Of a stretch of DNA of 35,513 nucleotides, positions 7,310-16,399 are shown piece by piece (position 1 is the stretch's first letter; every line of letters starts with the position of its first letter). Source of the DNA: Massilia niastensis DSM 21313 (GTDB lineage: Bacteria > Pseudomonadota > Gammaproteobacteria > Burkholderiales > Burkholderiaceae_D); assembly GCF_000382345.1 (NCBI RefSeq), contig NZ_KB908131.1, positions 1 to 35,513 of the forward strand, in the 5' to 3' direction. The translations under genes and the position numbers were made by a program. The notes below the pieces were generated by a model. The model searched no databases, was not told the DNA's origin, and saw only the letters and a program-made list of their open reading frames with translations.

Positions 7310-8680
7310 ATGATCCCGATCCATCCCGTACCCGCCCGGCCGGACATCAAGCTCGATGAGCTACTGGTCGAAGACCAGGCCAGCGGCGACCACCGTCTGC
7401 ACCGCAGCGCCTTCACCGACGAGGCCCTGTTCGAACTCGAGATGAAGCATATCTTCGAGGGCAACTGGATCTACCTGGCCCATGAAAGCCAGATCCCGAA
7501 CAACAACGACTATTACACGACGCACATGGGCCGCACCCCGGTGTTCATCGCCCGTAACCGCCAGGGCGAGCTGAATGCCTTCGTCAACGCCTGCAGCCAC
7601 CGCGGCGCCCAGCTGTGCCGCCACAAGCGCGGCAACAAGGCGACCTACACCTGCCCGTTCCACGGCTGGACCTTCAACAACAGCGGCAAGCTGCTGAAGG
7701 TGAAGGATCCGGAAGACGCCGGCTATCCGGAGTGCTTCAACAAGGAAGGCTCGCACGACCTGAAGAAGGTGGCGCGCTTCGCCAACTACAAGGGCTTCCT
7801 GTTCGGCAGCCTGAACCCGGATGTGCTGCCGGTCGAGGAATTCCTGGGCGAGGCCGGCAAGATCATCGACATGATCGTCAACCAGTCGCCGGACGGCCTG
7901 GAAGTGCTGCGCGGTTCCTCGACCTATACCTTCGAGGGCAACTGGAAGCTGCAGGCCGAGAACGGCGCCGACGGCTACCACGTCTCGGCGGTGCACTGGA
8001 ACTACGCGGCCACGACCAGCCGCCGCAAGGAACAGGAAGCCCAGCGCGAGGACAAGATCCGTGCGATGGACGCCGGCAAGTGGGGCCGCCAGGGCGGCGG
8101 TTTCTACGCCTTCGAGCACGGCCACATGCTGCTGTGGACCCAGTGGGCCAATCCGGAAGACCGGCCCAACTATCCGCGCCACGCCGAGTACGCCGCGCAG
8201 TTCGGCAAGCCGACCGCGGACTGGATGGTGGGCCGCTCGCGCAACCTGTGCCTGTATCCGAACGTCTACCTGATGGACCAGTTCGGATCGCAGATCCGCC
8301 TGCTGCGCCCGATCTCGGTGGACAAGACCGAGGTGACGATCTACTGCATCGCGCCGAAGGGCGAATCGGACGAGGCGCGCGCGCGCCGCATCCGCCAGTA
8401 CGAGGACTTCTTCAACGTCAGCGGCATGGCCACGCCCGACGACCTGGAGGAATTCCGCGCCTGCCAGCAGGGCTATGCGGGCACCGGTGCCGGCTGGAAC
8501 GACATGTGCCGTGGTGCGACCCACTGGATCCAGGGTCCGGACGAGGCCGCGAAGGAAATCGGCCTGGCGCCGGTGCTGAGCGGCGTGCGTACCGAGGACG
8601 AGGGCCTGTACACGGTGCAGCACCGCTACTGGCTGGATGTGATGCAGAAGGCACTGGCCGCACAAGGAGAAAAAGAATGA
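7310..8680 (+). CDS. benA: Benzoate 1,2-dioxygenase, large (alpha) subunit
   Basis: BenA is the catalytic subunit of the ring-hydroxylating oxygenase that converts benzoate to 1,2-dihydroxy-cyclohexa-3,5-diene-1-carboxylate. In the 456-residue protein the Rieske ligands are C95/H97 (NACSHRGA) and C115/H118 (YTCPFHGW). The mononuclear iron site is D221-GY-H224-x4-H229 (NGADGYHVSAVHWNYAAT). It starts 11 bp after catA, and its stop overlaps the benB start (ATGA). Family members also act on toluate; substrate range cannot be read from the sequence. Confidence 0.95.
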   Translation: MIPIHPVPARPDIKLDELLVEDQASGDHRLHRSAFTDEALFELEMKHIFEGNWIYLAHESQIPNNNDYYTTHMGRTPVFIARNRQGELNAFVNACSHRGAQLCRHKRGNKATYTCPFHGWTFNNSGKLLKVKDPEDAGYPECFNKEGSHDLKKVARFANYKGFLFGSLNPDVLPVEEFLGEAGKIIDMIVNQSPDGLEVLRGSSTYTFEGNWKLQAENGADGYHVSAVHWNYAATTSRRKEQEAQREDKIRAMDAGKWGRQGGGFYAFEHGHMLLWTQWANPEDRPNYPRHAEYAAQFGKPTADWMVGRSRNLCLYPNVYLMDQFGSQIRLLRPISVDKTEVTIYCIAPKGESDEARARRIRQYEDFFNVSGMATPDDLEEFRACQQGYAGTGAGWNDMCRGATHWIQGPDEAAKEIGLAPVLSGVRTEDEGLYTVQHRYWLDVMQKALAAQGEKE

Positions 8681-9168
8681 GCACCATCGACATTCAGGAT
8701 ATTGCCGCCTTCGTCTACCGCGAGGCCCGCCTGCTGGACGACGAAGCCTGGGACGAGTGGCTCGAATGCTATCACCCGGACGCCCAGTTCTGGATGCCGT
8801 CCTGGGACGACGACGGCAAGCTGGTGACGGATCCGCAGCGCGAAATCTCGCTGATCTATTACCCGAACCGTGCAGGCCTGGAAGACCGCGTGTTCCGCAT
8901 CAAGACCGAGCGCTCGAGCGCCACGATCCCGGACACGCGCACCAGCCACAACATCGCCAACCTCGAAGTCGAAAGCCGGGAGGGACAGGTGGTCACGGTG
9001 CGCTTCAACTGGCACACGCTGAGCCACCGCTACAAGACGGATTTCAGCTATTTCGGCATGTCGCGCTACGTGATCGATTTCGCGGGCGAGCAACCGAAGA
9101 TTCTCAATAAATACGTGGTCCTGAAGAACGATTACATCCATCAGGTAATCGACGTGTATCACATCTAA
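8677..9168 (+). CDS. benB: Benzoate 1,2-dioxygenase, small (beta) subunit
   Basis: BenB is the structural beta subunit of the alpha3-beta3 oxygenase. The 163-residue protein has the NTF2-like cone fold typical of these subunits (IAAFVYREARLLDDEAWDEW at the start, FSYFGMSRYVIDF near the end). ATG 8677 overlaps the benA stop by 4 bp, indicating translational coupling, and AAGGAGAA lies upstream within benA. Length is normal. Confidence 0.94.
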   Translation: MSTIDIQDIAAFVYREARLLDDEAWDEWLECYHPDAQFWMPSWDDDGKLVTDPQREISLIYYPNRAGLEDRVFRIKTERSSATIPDTRTSHNIANLEVESREGQVVTVRFNWHTLSHRYKTDFSYFGMSRYVIDFAGEQPKILNKYVVLKNDYIHQVIDVYHI

Positions 9169-9195
9169 ACGCCTGACAAGGCCAGGAGACAGACG

Positions 9196-10215
9196 ATGAG
9201 CCATCACATCGCCTTGCAGTTCGAAGACGGGATTACCCGCTTCATTGCGTGCAACGACAACGAAAAGCTGGCGGACGCAGCTTACCGCCAACGGATCAAC
9301 ATCCCGCTCGACTGCCGCGACGGTGCCTGCGGCACCTGCCGCGCGCATTGCGAATCGGGCAGCTACGACATGCCCGAGTCCAGCTACATCGAGGATGCGC
9401 TCGAGCCGGAAGATGCGGCCAAGGGCTTTGTGTTGACCTGCCAGATGAAGCCGACCTCGAACTGCGTCGTCAAGATCCTGGCGACTTCCGAAGCCTGCAA
9501 GTCGGGCGCACACAGCTACCACGGCCGCATCGCCGCGGTCGAGCAACTGTCCGACTCGACCATTCGCTTCGCGATCGACACGGGAGACGAAGCGACGCCG
9601 GGCTTCCTGCCGGGCCAGTACGTCAACATCGGCATCCCGGGCACGGAGCTGACCCGGTCGTATTCGTTCAGCTCCGCCCCGGGCAGCACGCGCGCCGAGT
9701 TCGTGGTCCGCAACGTGCCCGGCGGCCGCATGAGCGGCTACCTGACGGCGACCGTGAAGGCGGGCGACGAGATCACCTTCCTCGGGCCGTTCGGCAGCTT
9801 CTACCTGCGCCCGCTCCAGCGCCCGGTCCTGTTCCTGGCCGGCGGCACCGGCATCGCGCCTTTCCTGTCGATGCTGTCGGTATTGGCCGAAAAGGGTTTC
9901 ACGCAGCCGGTGCGGATGGTGTACGCGGTGACCAACGACTTCGACCTGGTCGGGATCGAAGAACTCGACCGCATCGCCGCCGCCCATCCGCTGTTCTCCT
10001 ACGTGACTTGCGTCGTTGCGCCGGAAAGCACCCATCCACGCAAGGGTTATGCCACTGCGCACGTCGAGCCGACCTGGATGAATGACGGCGATGTCGACAT
10101 TTACCTGTGCGGTCCGCCGCCGATGGTGGACGCGGTGCGCCACTGGCTGGACGGAGCCGGTATTACTCCCGCCAACTTCTACTTCGAGAAATTCTCGCCC
10201 AGCAGTGGAGCATGA
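9196..10215 (+). CDS. benC: Benzoate 1,2-dioxygenase electron-transfer reductase
   Basis: BenC passes electrons from NADH through FAD and a [2Fe-2S] centre to the BenAB Rieske site. The 339-residue protein has an N-terminal plant-type ferredoxin domain with ligands C40, C45, C48 and C82 (DCRDGACGTC...LTCQ). It is followed by an FAD domain (TRSYSFSS) and an NAD domain (GGTGIAPFLSML, YLCGPPPMVDAV), ending in NFYFEKFSPS. The start at 9196 has AGGAGA upstream. The stop overlaps the benD start (ATGA). Confidence 0.95.
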   Translation: MSHHIALQFEDGITRFIACNDNEKLADAAYRQRINIPLDCRDGACGTCRAHCESGSYDMPESSYIEDALEPEDAAKGFVLTCQMKPTSNCVVKILATSEACKSGAHSYHGRIAAVEQLSDSTIRFAIDTGDEATPGFLPGQYVNIGIPGTELTRSYSFSSAPGSTRAEFVVRNVPGGRMSGYLTATVKAGDEITFLGPFGSFYLRPLQRPVLFLAGGTGIAPFLSMLSVLAEKGFTQPVRMVYAVTNDFDLVGIEELDRIAAAHPLFSYVTCVVAPESTHPRKGYATAHVEPTWMNDGDVDIYLCGPPPMVDAVRHWLDGAGITPANFYFEKFSPSSGA

Positions 10216-11003
10216 ACATGACGAACCGTGAACGATTTCGCGACAAGGTAATGATCGTTACCGGGGCCGCGCAAGGCATCGGCCGCGGCGTGGCACTGGC
10301 GGCAGCCCGGGAGGGCGCCCAGCTGGTGCTGGCCGACCGCTCCGACCTGGTGGATCAGGTGGCGGCTGAAGCACACGAGCTGCAAGCGCTGGTCAGCGTG
10401 GCCAAGGTCGACCTCGAGACCTATGCCGGCGCGCGCCGGCTGGTGGAAGTGGCCCTGCAGGATTTCGGCCGGGTCGACATCCTGGTCAACAACGTGGGCG
10501 GCACCATCTGGGCCAAGCCCTATGAAGCCTACGAGGAAGAGCAGATCGAAGCGGAGATCCGGCGCTCGCTGTTCCCGACCCTGTGGTGCTGCCGCGCGGT
10601 GCTGCCGGCGATGCTGGAGCGGCGTCGCGGCGCGATCGTCAACGTGTCGTCGATCGCCACCCGCGGCATCTACCGGATCCCGTATTCGGCGGCCAAGGGT
10701 GGCGTGAATGCGCTGACGGCCAGCCTGGCGCTGGAACATGCGCAGGAGGGCATCCGCGTCAACGCGGTGGCCACCGGCGGCACCGAGGCGCCGCCGCGGG
10801 CCATCCCACGCAATCCGAAGCCGCTCAGCGAGCAGGAGCAGGTCTGGTACCAGGGCATCGTCGACCAGACCATCGCGTCCAGCCCGATGCACCGCTACGG
10901 CACGATCGACGAGCAGGTCGGCGCGATCCTGTTCCTGGCCTCGGATGAAGCGTCGTACATCACCGGCAGCGTGCTGCCGGTCGGTGGCGGCGACCAGGGG
11001 TAA
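10212..11003 (+). CDS. benD: 1,2-dihydroxycyclohexadiene-1-carboxylate dehydrogenase
   Basis: BenD oxidises and decarboxylates the benzoate cis-diol to catechol with NAD+. The 263-residue short-chain dehydrogenase shows TGAAQGIG (17-24) for cofactor binding, NNVGG (93-97), the catalytic Ser in NVSS (144-147) and YSAAK (Tyr158, Lys162). I chose ATG 10212, which overlaps the benC stop by 4 bp. The frame is open upstream inside benC, but those codons are a shadow of benC. The gene is followed by catD after 2 bp. Confidence 0.94.
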   Translation: MNMTNRERFRDKVMIVTGAAQGIGRGVALAAAREGAQLVLADRSDLVDQVAAEAHELQALVSVAKVDLETYAGARRLVEVALQDFGRVDILVNNVGGTIWAKPYEAYEEEQIEAEIRRSLFPTLWCCRAVLPAMLERRRGAIVNVSSIATRGIYRIPYSAAKGGVNALTASLALEHAQEGIRVNAVATGGTEAPPRAIPRNPKPLSEQEQVWYQGIVDQTIASSPMHRYGTIDEQVGAILFLASDEASYITGSVLPVGGGDQG

Positions 11004-11005
11004 TC

Positions 11006-11785
11006 ATGGCGACCGCGACGATCAACGGAACACTGCTGCATTACCGCTGCCAGGGCAACCGCGCCAAGTCCACGGTCGTGCTGTCGAATTCGCTCGGCAC
11101 CGACATGGGTATGTGGGAAGACCTGGCCTACCGGCTGGCGCGGCACTTCCACGTGCTGCGCTACGACACCCGCGGCCATGGCGCCTCGGCCAGCCCTGCC
11201 GGTCCTTACACGCTCGACCTGCTGGGAGGCGACGTGCTGGCGCTGCTCGATATTCTCGATATCGAGCGCGCCCACTTCGTCGGGCTGTCGATGGGCGGCG
11301 CGATCGGCCAGTGGCTGGGCGTGCATGCGCCGGGCCGGCTGGACCGGCTGGTGCTGGCGAATACCGCCGCCCGGATCGGCACGCCTGAAGGCTGGCGCGC
11401 GCGCGCCGCGGCCGTGCGCGCCGCGGGGATGGACGAGATCGCGGCCGGCTCTCCGGGACGCTGGTTCACGACCGGCTTCGTGCGGGCGCAGGCGGACCTG
11501 GTGGGCGCCATGCAGGCAAACCTGCGCGGGACCGATCCGGAGGGTTATGCGGCTTGCTGCGACGCGCTGGCCGAAGCAGACCTGCGCAACGCGATCGTCC
11601 GTATCCGGAAGCCGACCCTGGTGATTGCCGGAGCGTTTGACCCGGTGACAACTGTGGAGGACGCGCGTTTCATGCAGGATGCGATTCCCGGCGCCAGGCT
11701 TGCTACCGTGCCGGCCTCGCACCTGTCGAACATCGAAGCCCCTGAACTGTTCGCAGAAACAGTCGAGGCTTTCCTGTTGGGCTGA
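11006..11785 (+). CDS. catD: 3-oxoadipate enol-lactonase
   Basis: CatD hydrolyses 3-oxoadipate enol-lactone to 3-oxoadipate, joining the product of CatC. The 259-residue alpha/beta hydrolase has the nucleophile elbow GLSMGG (Ser about 95), the acid in AGAFDPVT (about 211) and the His in PASHLSNIE (about 238). The RYDTRGHGAS stretch is typical of PcaD/CatD. Its position between ben and transporter genes, 2 bp after benD, supports the catechol-branch assignment. The stop codon lies within a TGGGCT-G-AGCCCA palindrome. Confidence 0.92.
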   Translation: MATATINGTLLHYRCQGNRAKSTVVLSNSLGTDMGMWEDLAYRLARHFHVLRYDTRGHGASASPAGPYTLDLLGGDVLALLDILDIERAHFVGLSMGGAIGQWLGVHAPGRLDRLVLANTAARIGTPEGWRARAAAVRAAGMDEIAAGSPGRWFTTGFVRAQADLVGAMQANLRGTDPEGYAACCDALAEADLRNAIVRIRKPTLVIAGAFDPVTTVEDARFMQDAIPGARLATVPASHLSNIEAPELFAETVEAFLLG

Positions 11786-11821
11786 GCCCAGCAGGACCGG
11801 GCCAGCGCCAGGCGCAGGCCC
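11774..11821 (+). promoter_or_regulatory. Pair of strong palindromes between catD and benE
   Basis: TGGGCT-G-AGCCCA overlaps the catD stop codon. The almost symmetric GGGCC-A-GCGCC-A-GGCGC-A-GGCCC follows at 11799-11821. Both would fold into stable GC-rich RNA hairpins. No T-run follows, so an attenuator or RNA-processing/stability element is more likely than a full terminator. Confidence 0.45.
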
Positions 11822-11851
11822 GCACTTGATAACAACCGCAGGGGAGACACC

Positions 11852-13156
11852 ATGCAGGAACCATCTCACGCGCAGCGCGAGGGTGGCCAGTTGCGCCAGG
11901 AACATCGGCCGCAGCCCGGCGACTCCGCGGCCGGCGCCAATATACCGCCCGCCATGCCGCCCATGCCCAAGCCGGCGGGCTCGGACTGGTCTGCTTCCGC
12001 GGTCACGGCCGGCTTCCTGGCTGTGCTGGTGTCCTTCACTGGACCGCTCGCGATCTTTTACCAGGCGGCCCAGGCGGCCCAGGTCGACAACGCCATGTTC
12101 GCGTCATGGGTGTGGGGCATCTCGATCGGCGCGGCTATTTCGGGAATCGTCCTGAGCTGGTATCTCCGCACGCCGGTGATCACCGCCTGGTCGGCGCCGG
12201 GCACCGCGCTCCTGATCACCCTGTTTCCGGGACTATCGCTCCATGAGGCCGTGGGCGCCTATATCACTGCGGCCGCCGTGTTGCTGGCAATCGGCCTGTC
12301 GGGAAGCTTCGAACGGGTCATGTCCTGGGTTCCCAAGGGCGTCGCGAGCGGAATGATGGCAGGGATCCTGCTGCCGTTCGGCCTGGAGGCCTTCAGGTCC
12401 ACCAGTACCTTGCCGCTGCTGGCGTTCGGCATGATCGGAGCCTATCTGGTCTTCAAGCGCGCCGCGCCGCGCTATAGCGTCATGCTGCTGCTGGTTGCGG
12501 GCGTCCTGATCGCCGTGTTCACCGGCGCGACCAGGTTCTCCGGCATCGAGCTGGAACTCGTCACGCCACAGTTCATCGCTCCGGCCTGGTCCTGGGGCAG
12601 CACCTTCAGCCTGGCGCTGCCGCTGGTGCTGGTCACGCTCACGGGGCAGTACCTGCCGGGGATTGCGGTGCTGAAGACCTCGGGCTACCAGGCCAGCGTG
12701 CGGCCGATCATGAGCGTCAACAGCATCGTGTCGCTGGCGGTCGCCGTTACCGGCGGCATCACCATCGCGATCGCCGCCATCACTGCCGCCATGTGCACCG
12801 GGCGCGACGCCCACGAGGATCCGCGCCGGCGCTACATTGCCGGCTTGTCCAATGGCCTGTTCTATCTTGCCGCCGGCCTGTTTGGTGGCTCGATCGTCAT
12901 GCTGTTCAGTGCACTTCCCCGCGAGCTGGTGGTGACCCTGGCCGGACTGGCCCTGCTGGGCCCCATTACCGCCAACCTGGCCGGCGTCATCGTCGCCGAG
13001 GATCACCGCGAGGCGTCCATCATCACCTTCCTGGCCACCGCATCGGGCATGAGCTTCCTCGGCCTGGGTTCGGCGTTCTGGGGAATCGTCATCGGCATGG
13101 TCGCCTGCCGCGTACTGCACGGCGGCCCGAAGGGAGAACAGGTCCAGAAGAAGTAA
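11852..13156 (+). CDS. benE: Benzoate transporter BenE
   Basis: This is an inner-membrane benzoate:H+ symporter of the BenE family. The 434-residue protein has a soluble, Pro-rich N-terminus (1-45) longer than usual, then about 12 hydrophobic segments. Family-typical stretches include FTGPLAIFYQAA, TAWSAPGTALL and LTGQYLPGIAVLK. GGGGAGA precedes ATG 11852. It lies 66 bp after catD, beyond the two palindromes, and 42 bp before benK. A second uptake protein (BenK) follows, so benzoate has two dedicated permeases here. Confidence 0.92.
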   Translation: MQEPSHAQREGGQLRQEHRPQPGDSAAGANIPPAMPPMPKPAGSDWSASAVTAGFLAVLVSFTGPLAIFYQAAQAAQVDNAMFASWVWGISIGAAISGIVLSWYLRTPVITAWSAPGTALLITLFPGLSLHEAVGAYITAAAVLLAIGLSGSFERVMSWVPKGVASGMMAGILLPFGLEAFRSTSTLPLLAFGMIGAYLVFKRAAPRYSVMLLLVAGVLIAVFTGATRFSGIELELVTPQFIAPAWSWGSTFSLALPLVLVTLTGQYLPGIAVLKTSGYQASVRPIMSVNSIVSLAVAVTGGITIAIAAITAAMCTGRDAHEDPRRRYIAGLSNGLFYLAAGLFGGSIVMLFSALPRELVVTLAGLALLGPITANLAGVIVAEDHREASIITFLATASGMSFLGLGSAFWGIVIGMVACRVLHGGPKGEQVQKK

Positions 13157-13198
13157 ACAGCATGTGTAACACCATTTCAAAACCAAGGAGACAACATC

Positions 13199-14545
13199 AT
13201 GCGACACATCGACGTACATAAACTGGCCGACACAGCCAAGTTCAACAGCTTCCACACCTCGCTGCTGCTCTGGTGCGGGATCATCATCATCTGCGACGGT
13301 TACGACCTCGCGGTGGCGGGCATCGCGCTGCCCTCCATCATGAAGGAAATGGGCGTCACGGCCCAGAACGCTGGTTTCATGGTCAGCTCCGCACTGTTCG
13401 GGATGATGTTCGGCGCGATTTCCCTCGGCACCCTGGCGGACCGCATTGGTCGGCGCTGGGCGATCGTGATCTGCCTTGCCCTGTTCAGCGTGTTCACGGC
13501 GGCGGCCGGGATGACGAATGATCCGTATGTGTTCAGCGTGTTGCGCTTCCTCGCGGGCCTCGGAATTGGCGGCGTGATGCCGAACGTGGTGGCTCAGATG
13601 ACGGAATATTCGCCGAAGAAGATCCGTGCGACCATGGTCACCCTGATGTTCAGCGGCTATGCGGTCGGCGGGATGCTGGCGGCCGTCCTCGGAAAGGGCC
13701 TGATCGAGCAGTACGGTTGGCAATCGGTGTTCCTGGCGGCAGGCGTGCCGGTGATCCTGATTCCTTTCATCCTGAAGTCGATGCCGGAATCGATGCCTTT
13801 CCTGATCAAGCAGAACCGCCTGGACGAGCTGAAATCGGTATTGACTCGCATGGAACCGAGCTATCGCGCGACGTCCGAGGATAACTTCCAGATCCCGGTC
13901 ACCGAGCGCGCCGAGGGCGCCCCGATCGGCAAACTGTTCCAGGAAGGCCGTGGCTTCAGCACCATCATGTTCTGGATCGCCTTCTTCATGTGCCTGTTCA
14001 TGGTATATGCGCTCAGCTCCTGGCTGGCGAAGCTGATGGCCAGCGCCGGCTACAGCCTGGGATCGGCGCTGACCTTCGTGCTGGTGCTGAATTTCGGCGC
14101 TGTGATCGGCGCGGTGGGCGGTGGCTGGCTGGCAGACCGCTTCCATATCAAGTACGTGCTGGTCGGGATGTATGCGCTGGCGGCGGTGTCGATTACGTTG
14201 CTGGGCTACAAGGTGTCGACCCCGGTGCTGTTCCTCCTGGTCGGCCTGGCCGGCGCCTCCACCATCGGTACCCAGATCGTGACCTATGCCTATGCGGGCC
14301 AGTTCTATCCGAGCACGGTGCGCTCCACCGGTATCGGCTGGGCCTCCGGCGTCGGCCGCAGCGGCGCGATCCTGGCGCCGATCGTGATTGGCACCCTGGT
14401 TGGGATGGCGCTGCCCTTGCAGCAGAACTTCCTGGCGATCTCGATTCCGGCCGTCATCGCGACCATTGCCGTGTCCCTGATCCGGCATGAGCGCTCGGCC
14501 TCCGCCAAAGAGGTCGCTGTCCAGCGCGCCGCTGGTCAGGCTTAA
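13199..14545 (+). CDS. benK: Aromatic acid:H+ symporter of the MFS (BenK type)
   Basis: This is an inner-membrane MFS permease of the AAHS family (BenK/PcaK). The 448-residue protein carries the family's DGYDLAVAG motif in TM1, important for aromatic acid transport in PcaK. It also has the MFS loop 2-3 signature GTLADRIGRRWA and the matching GGWLADRF in the second half. AAGGAG precedes ATG 13199. Benzoate is the likely substrate from context; AAHS specificity (benzoate, 4-hydroxybenzoate, others) cannot be read reliably. Confidence 0.9.
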   Translation: MRHIDVHKLADTAKFNSFHTSLLLWCGIIIICDGYDLAVAGIALPSIMKEMGVTAQNAGFMVSSALFGMMFGAISLGTLADRIGRRWAIVICLALFSVFTAAAGMTNDPYVFSVLRFLAGLGIGGVMPNVVAQMTEYSPKKIRATMVTLMFSGYAVGGMLAAVLGKGLIEQYGWQSVFLAAGVPVILIPFILKSMPESMPFLIKQNRLDELKSVLTRMEPSYRATSEDNFQIPVTERAEGAPIGKLFQEGRGFSTIMFWIAFFMCLFMVYALSSWLAKLMASAGYSLGSALTFVLVLNFGAVIGAVGGGWLADRFHIKYVLVGMYALAAVSITLLGYKVSTPVLFLLVGLAGASTIGTQIVTYAYAGQFYPSTVRSTGIGWASGVGRSGAILAPIVIGTLVGMALPLQQNFLAISIPAVIATIAVSLIRHERSASAKEVAVQRAAGQA

Positions 14546-14661
14546 TCAGCAATAGAAGCAAGACGGGTCGCTGCACCAGCGGCGGCCCGACCGGCGGCAG
14601 CCGGGCATTCCCATGATCCTTTGGGACCACACATATATTTTTATAACAAGCAGGAGATATC

Positions 14662-15747
14662 ATGAAATCAGTTCACGGCGTGATGGCGCTGGCATGCGGC
14701 CTTGCCGCGTCCTCGGCATGCGCACAGAGTTCGGTGCAAATCTATGGCCTGGTCGACAGCGGCCTTGCCCATATTACGAATGCCGATGCAGCGGGCAACT
14801 CGGTCACCAAGGTGCCGTCGCTGACCAGTTCCCTGCCTTCGCGGATCGGCTTCCGCGGCACCGAGGATCTCGGCAACGGCCTGCAAGCCTTCTTCGTGCT
14901 CGAGAACGGCCTGTCGCTGGATAACGGCACCGCGGGGCAGGGCGGCCGCCTGTTCGGCCGCGCCGCCCACGTCGGCCTGAAGGGCGCATGGGGCACGCTC
15001 ACCGTCGGTCGCCAGGTCAACATGACCTTCATGTCCTCGATCAAGTCCGACGTGATGGGACCGCACCTGTTTTCCATCAGCAGCATCGACCTGTACATCC
15101 CGAATGCCCGCAGCGACAACGCGATCGGCTACATGGGTAACTTCAACGGCTTCACCGTCGGCGCTACCTACAGTGTCGGCCGCGATGCCTCGTCGGCCGG
15201 CGGCCCGGCCGCGACCAACTGCCCGGGCGAGGTGCCCGGCAATTCCAAGGCATGCCGCCAGTACACCGCCCTGGTCGGGTATGAGTCGAAGGGGTGGGGC
15301 CTGAACGCGACCTACGACAGGATGAACGGGAACACCGGAGCCGGCGGAGGCCTGACCAGCAGCGACAACACTGACATCCGCACCACCGTGAATGGCTACC
15401 TGATGCTGGGCGCGACCAAGATCGGTGCGGGCGCGATGGACCGCGAGATCAATGCCGCGGCCGGGCGGACTGAGTCGGTGTTGTATTACCTCGGCGCCAG
15501 CCGGCCGTTCGGGGCGTTCACGCTCGATGCCCAGGTCGCCAAGCGCAACGCGAAGAATTCCGACGATGACGTGACCCTGTACGTGGCACGCCTGAGCTAT
15601 GCGCTGTCCAAACGCACCGCGATTCATGCCTCGGTCGGCCGAATGGACAACGACGGCGCCTCGGCGGTCGCCCTGGACGCGGGCGGCACGGTAGCGCCGG
15701 GAGTGTCGCAAAATGGCGTACTGCTCGGCGTACGCCATAGCTTCTGA
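14662..15747 (+). CDS. Outer-membrane general porin (first copy)
   Basis: This trimeric 16-strand porin of the betaproteobacterial Gram-negative type would let aromatic acids cross the outer membrane. The 361-residue precursor has a signal peptide ending ACA before QSSVQIYGLVDSG. Strand motifs follow (SRIGFRGTEDLGNGLQAFF, RLFGRAAHVGLKG, GTLTVGRQ), and it ends in a C-terminal Phe (RHSF) needed for outer-membrane insertion. ATG 14662 has AGGAGA upstream. It is clearly paralogous to the porin at 32530, sharing the GGPAATNC-EVPGNSKACRQ loop almost exactly, but has markedly higher third-position GC. Confidence 0.9.
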   Translation: MKSVHGVMALACGLAASSACAQSSVQIYGLVDSGLAHITNADAAGNSVTKVPSLTSSLPSRIGFRGTEDLGNGLQAFFVLENGLSLDNGTAGQGGRLFGRAAHVGLKGAWGTLTVGRQVNMTFMSSIKSDVMGPHLFSISSIDLYIPNARSDNAIGYMGNFNGFTVGATYSVGRDASSAGGPAATNCPGEVPGNSKACRQYTALVGYESKGWGLNATYDRMNGNTGAGGGLTSSDNTDIRTTVNGYLMLGATKIGAGAMDREINAAAGRTESVLYYLGASRPFGAFTLDAQVAKRNAKNSDDDVTLYVARLSYALSKRTAIHASVGRMDNDGASAVALDAGGTVAPGVSQNGVLLGVRHSF

Positions 15748-15797
15748 CGAGATGTTAAACGGTGGCGGCGGGGGCCGCACACAGCCAAAGGTGAACC

Positions 15798-16100
15798 ATG
15801 ATTGATTGAAGCTAGGAATCGCTCGTGAGCGCCGTCGCCGATGTGCAAGACGGCACGACCGTCATGATCGGCGGCTTCGGCAACGCGGGCATGCCGTCGG
15901 CGCTGATCGACGCGCTGATCGAGCAGGGCGCGCGCGACTCACGATCGTCAACAACAACGCCGGCAACGGCGACACTGGGCTGGCGGCCTTGCTTGCGGCA
16001 AAGCGCGTGCGCAAGATCATCTGCGTCTTCCCGCGCCAGGCCGATTTGCACCATTTCGACGCCCTGTACCGCGCCGGCGAGATCGAGTTGGAACTGACCT
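15798..16100 (+). pseudogene. 3-oxoadipate CoA-transferase subunit A (pcaI/catI), truncated and frameshifted
   Basis: PcaI with PcaJ would transfer CoA from succinyl-CoA to 3-oxoadipate. The remnant begins at ATG 15798 with AAAGGTG upstream. Fragments AVADVQDGTTVMIGGFGNAG, LTIVNNNAGNGDTGLAALL and FPRQADLHHFDALYRAGEI are recognisable but lie in different frames. One shift is just after the start (15806), one near 15831, and one at about 15945 where a C seems lost (GCGCGCGACTCACG for GACCTCACG). Similarity stops near 16098 after IELEL, about 90 residues in; the normal protein is about 220-230. The B subunit is absent. The following sequence is unrelated and less GC-rich, so this is also a rearrangement junction. 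Confidence 0.85.
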
Positions 16101-16399
16101 CGATGACGCGTACACCACGCGACCTGGCGTTTGAAACAGCGGATAGGAAGCGTGTTTCATTTGTGATTTCAATAACTTATGCCACCTTGTCGCGAGCTAA
16201 AGCTGCGAGCAGACAGATTTACTTGCCAATGCTCTGTGTAGACAAATTTACTTTCTTTTGAGTGTGGGGAAATTCATCTGCAAAAGGTATGCGCAAGGGG
16301 AGACGCCTCCAGAATCTGCAAACAAATTTGCTTCTCTCAACGAGCCTCAAGGCTCCCCTGCGCCACGTAGCCGCAAAAAAGTTGGTCGTCCGGAGCCCT
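16101..16399. other. AT-richer junction segment without a gene
   Basis: About 300 bp between the broken pcaI and the thioesterase. No convincing protein is encoded. The base composition is clearly lower in GC than both flanks. It contains three of four copies of a 13-bp motif (listed separately) and a small hairpin GAGCC-TCAA-GGCTC (16342-16355) about 45 bp beyond the thioesterase stop, which might help end the minus-strand operon but has no T-run. Confidence 0.5.

Noticed and set aside
7361..8665. Long minus-strand frame opposite benA
   Set aside because: It is a shadow of benA, whose Rieske and iron-site motifs are clear on the plus strand.
12233..14488. Very long minus-strand open frame (about 751 codons) opposite benE and benK
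   Set aside because: Its translation is rich in His, Gln, Arg and Asp without any recognisable domain, as expected for the complement of high-GC coding DNA; the plus-strand genes are unmistakable.
14566..14598. GC-rich hairpin (CGCTG-CAC-CAGCG with outer GGTCG/CGACC) after benK as a terminator
   Set aside because: The outer pairing needs a large bulge and no T-run follows; the porin downstream is probably co-transcribed.
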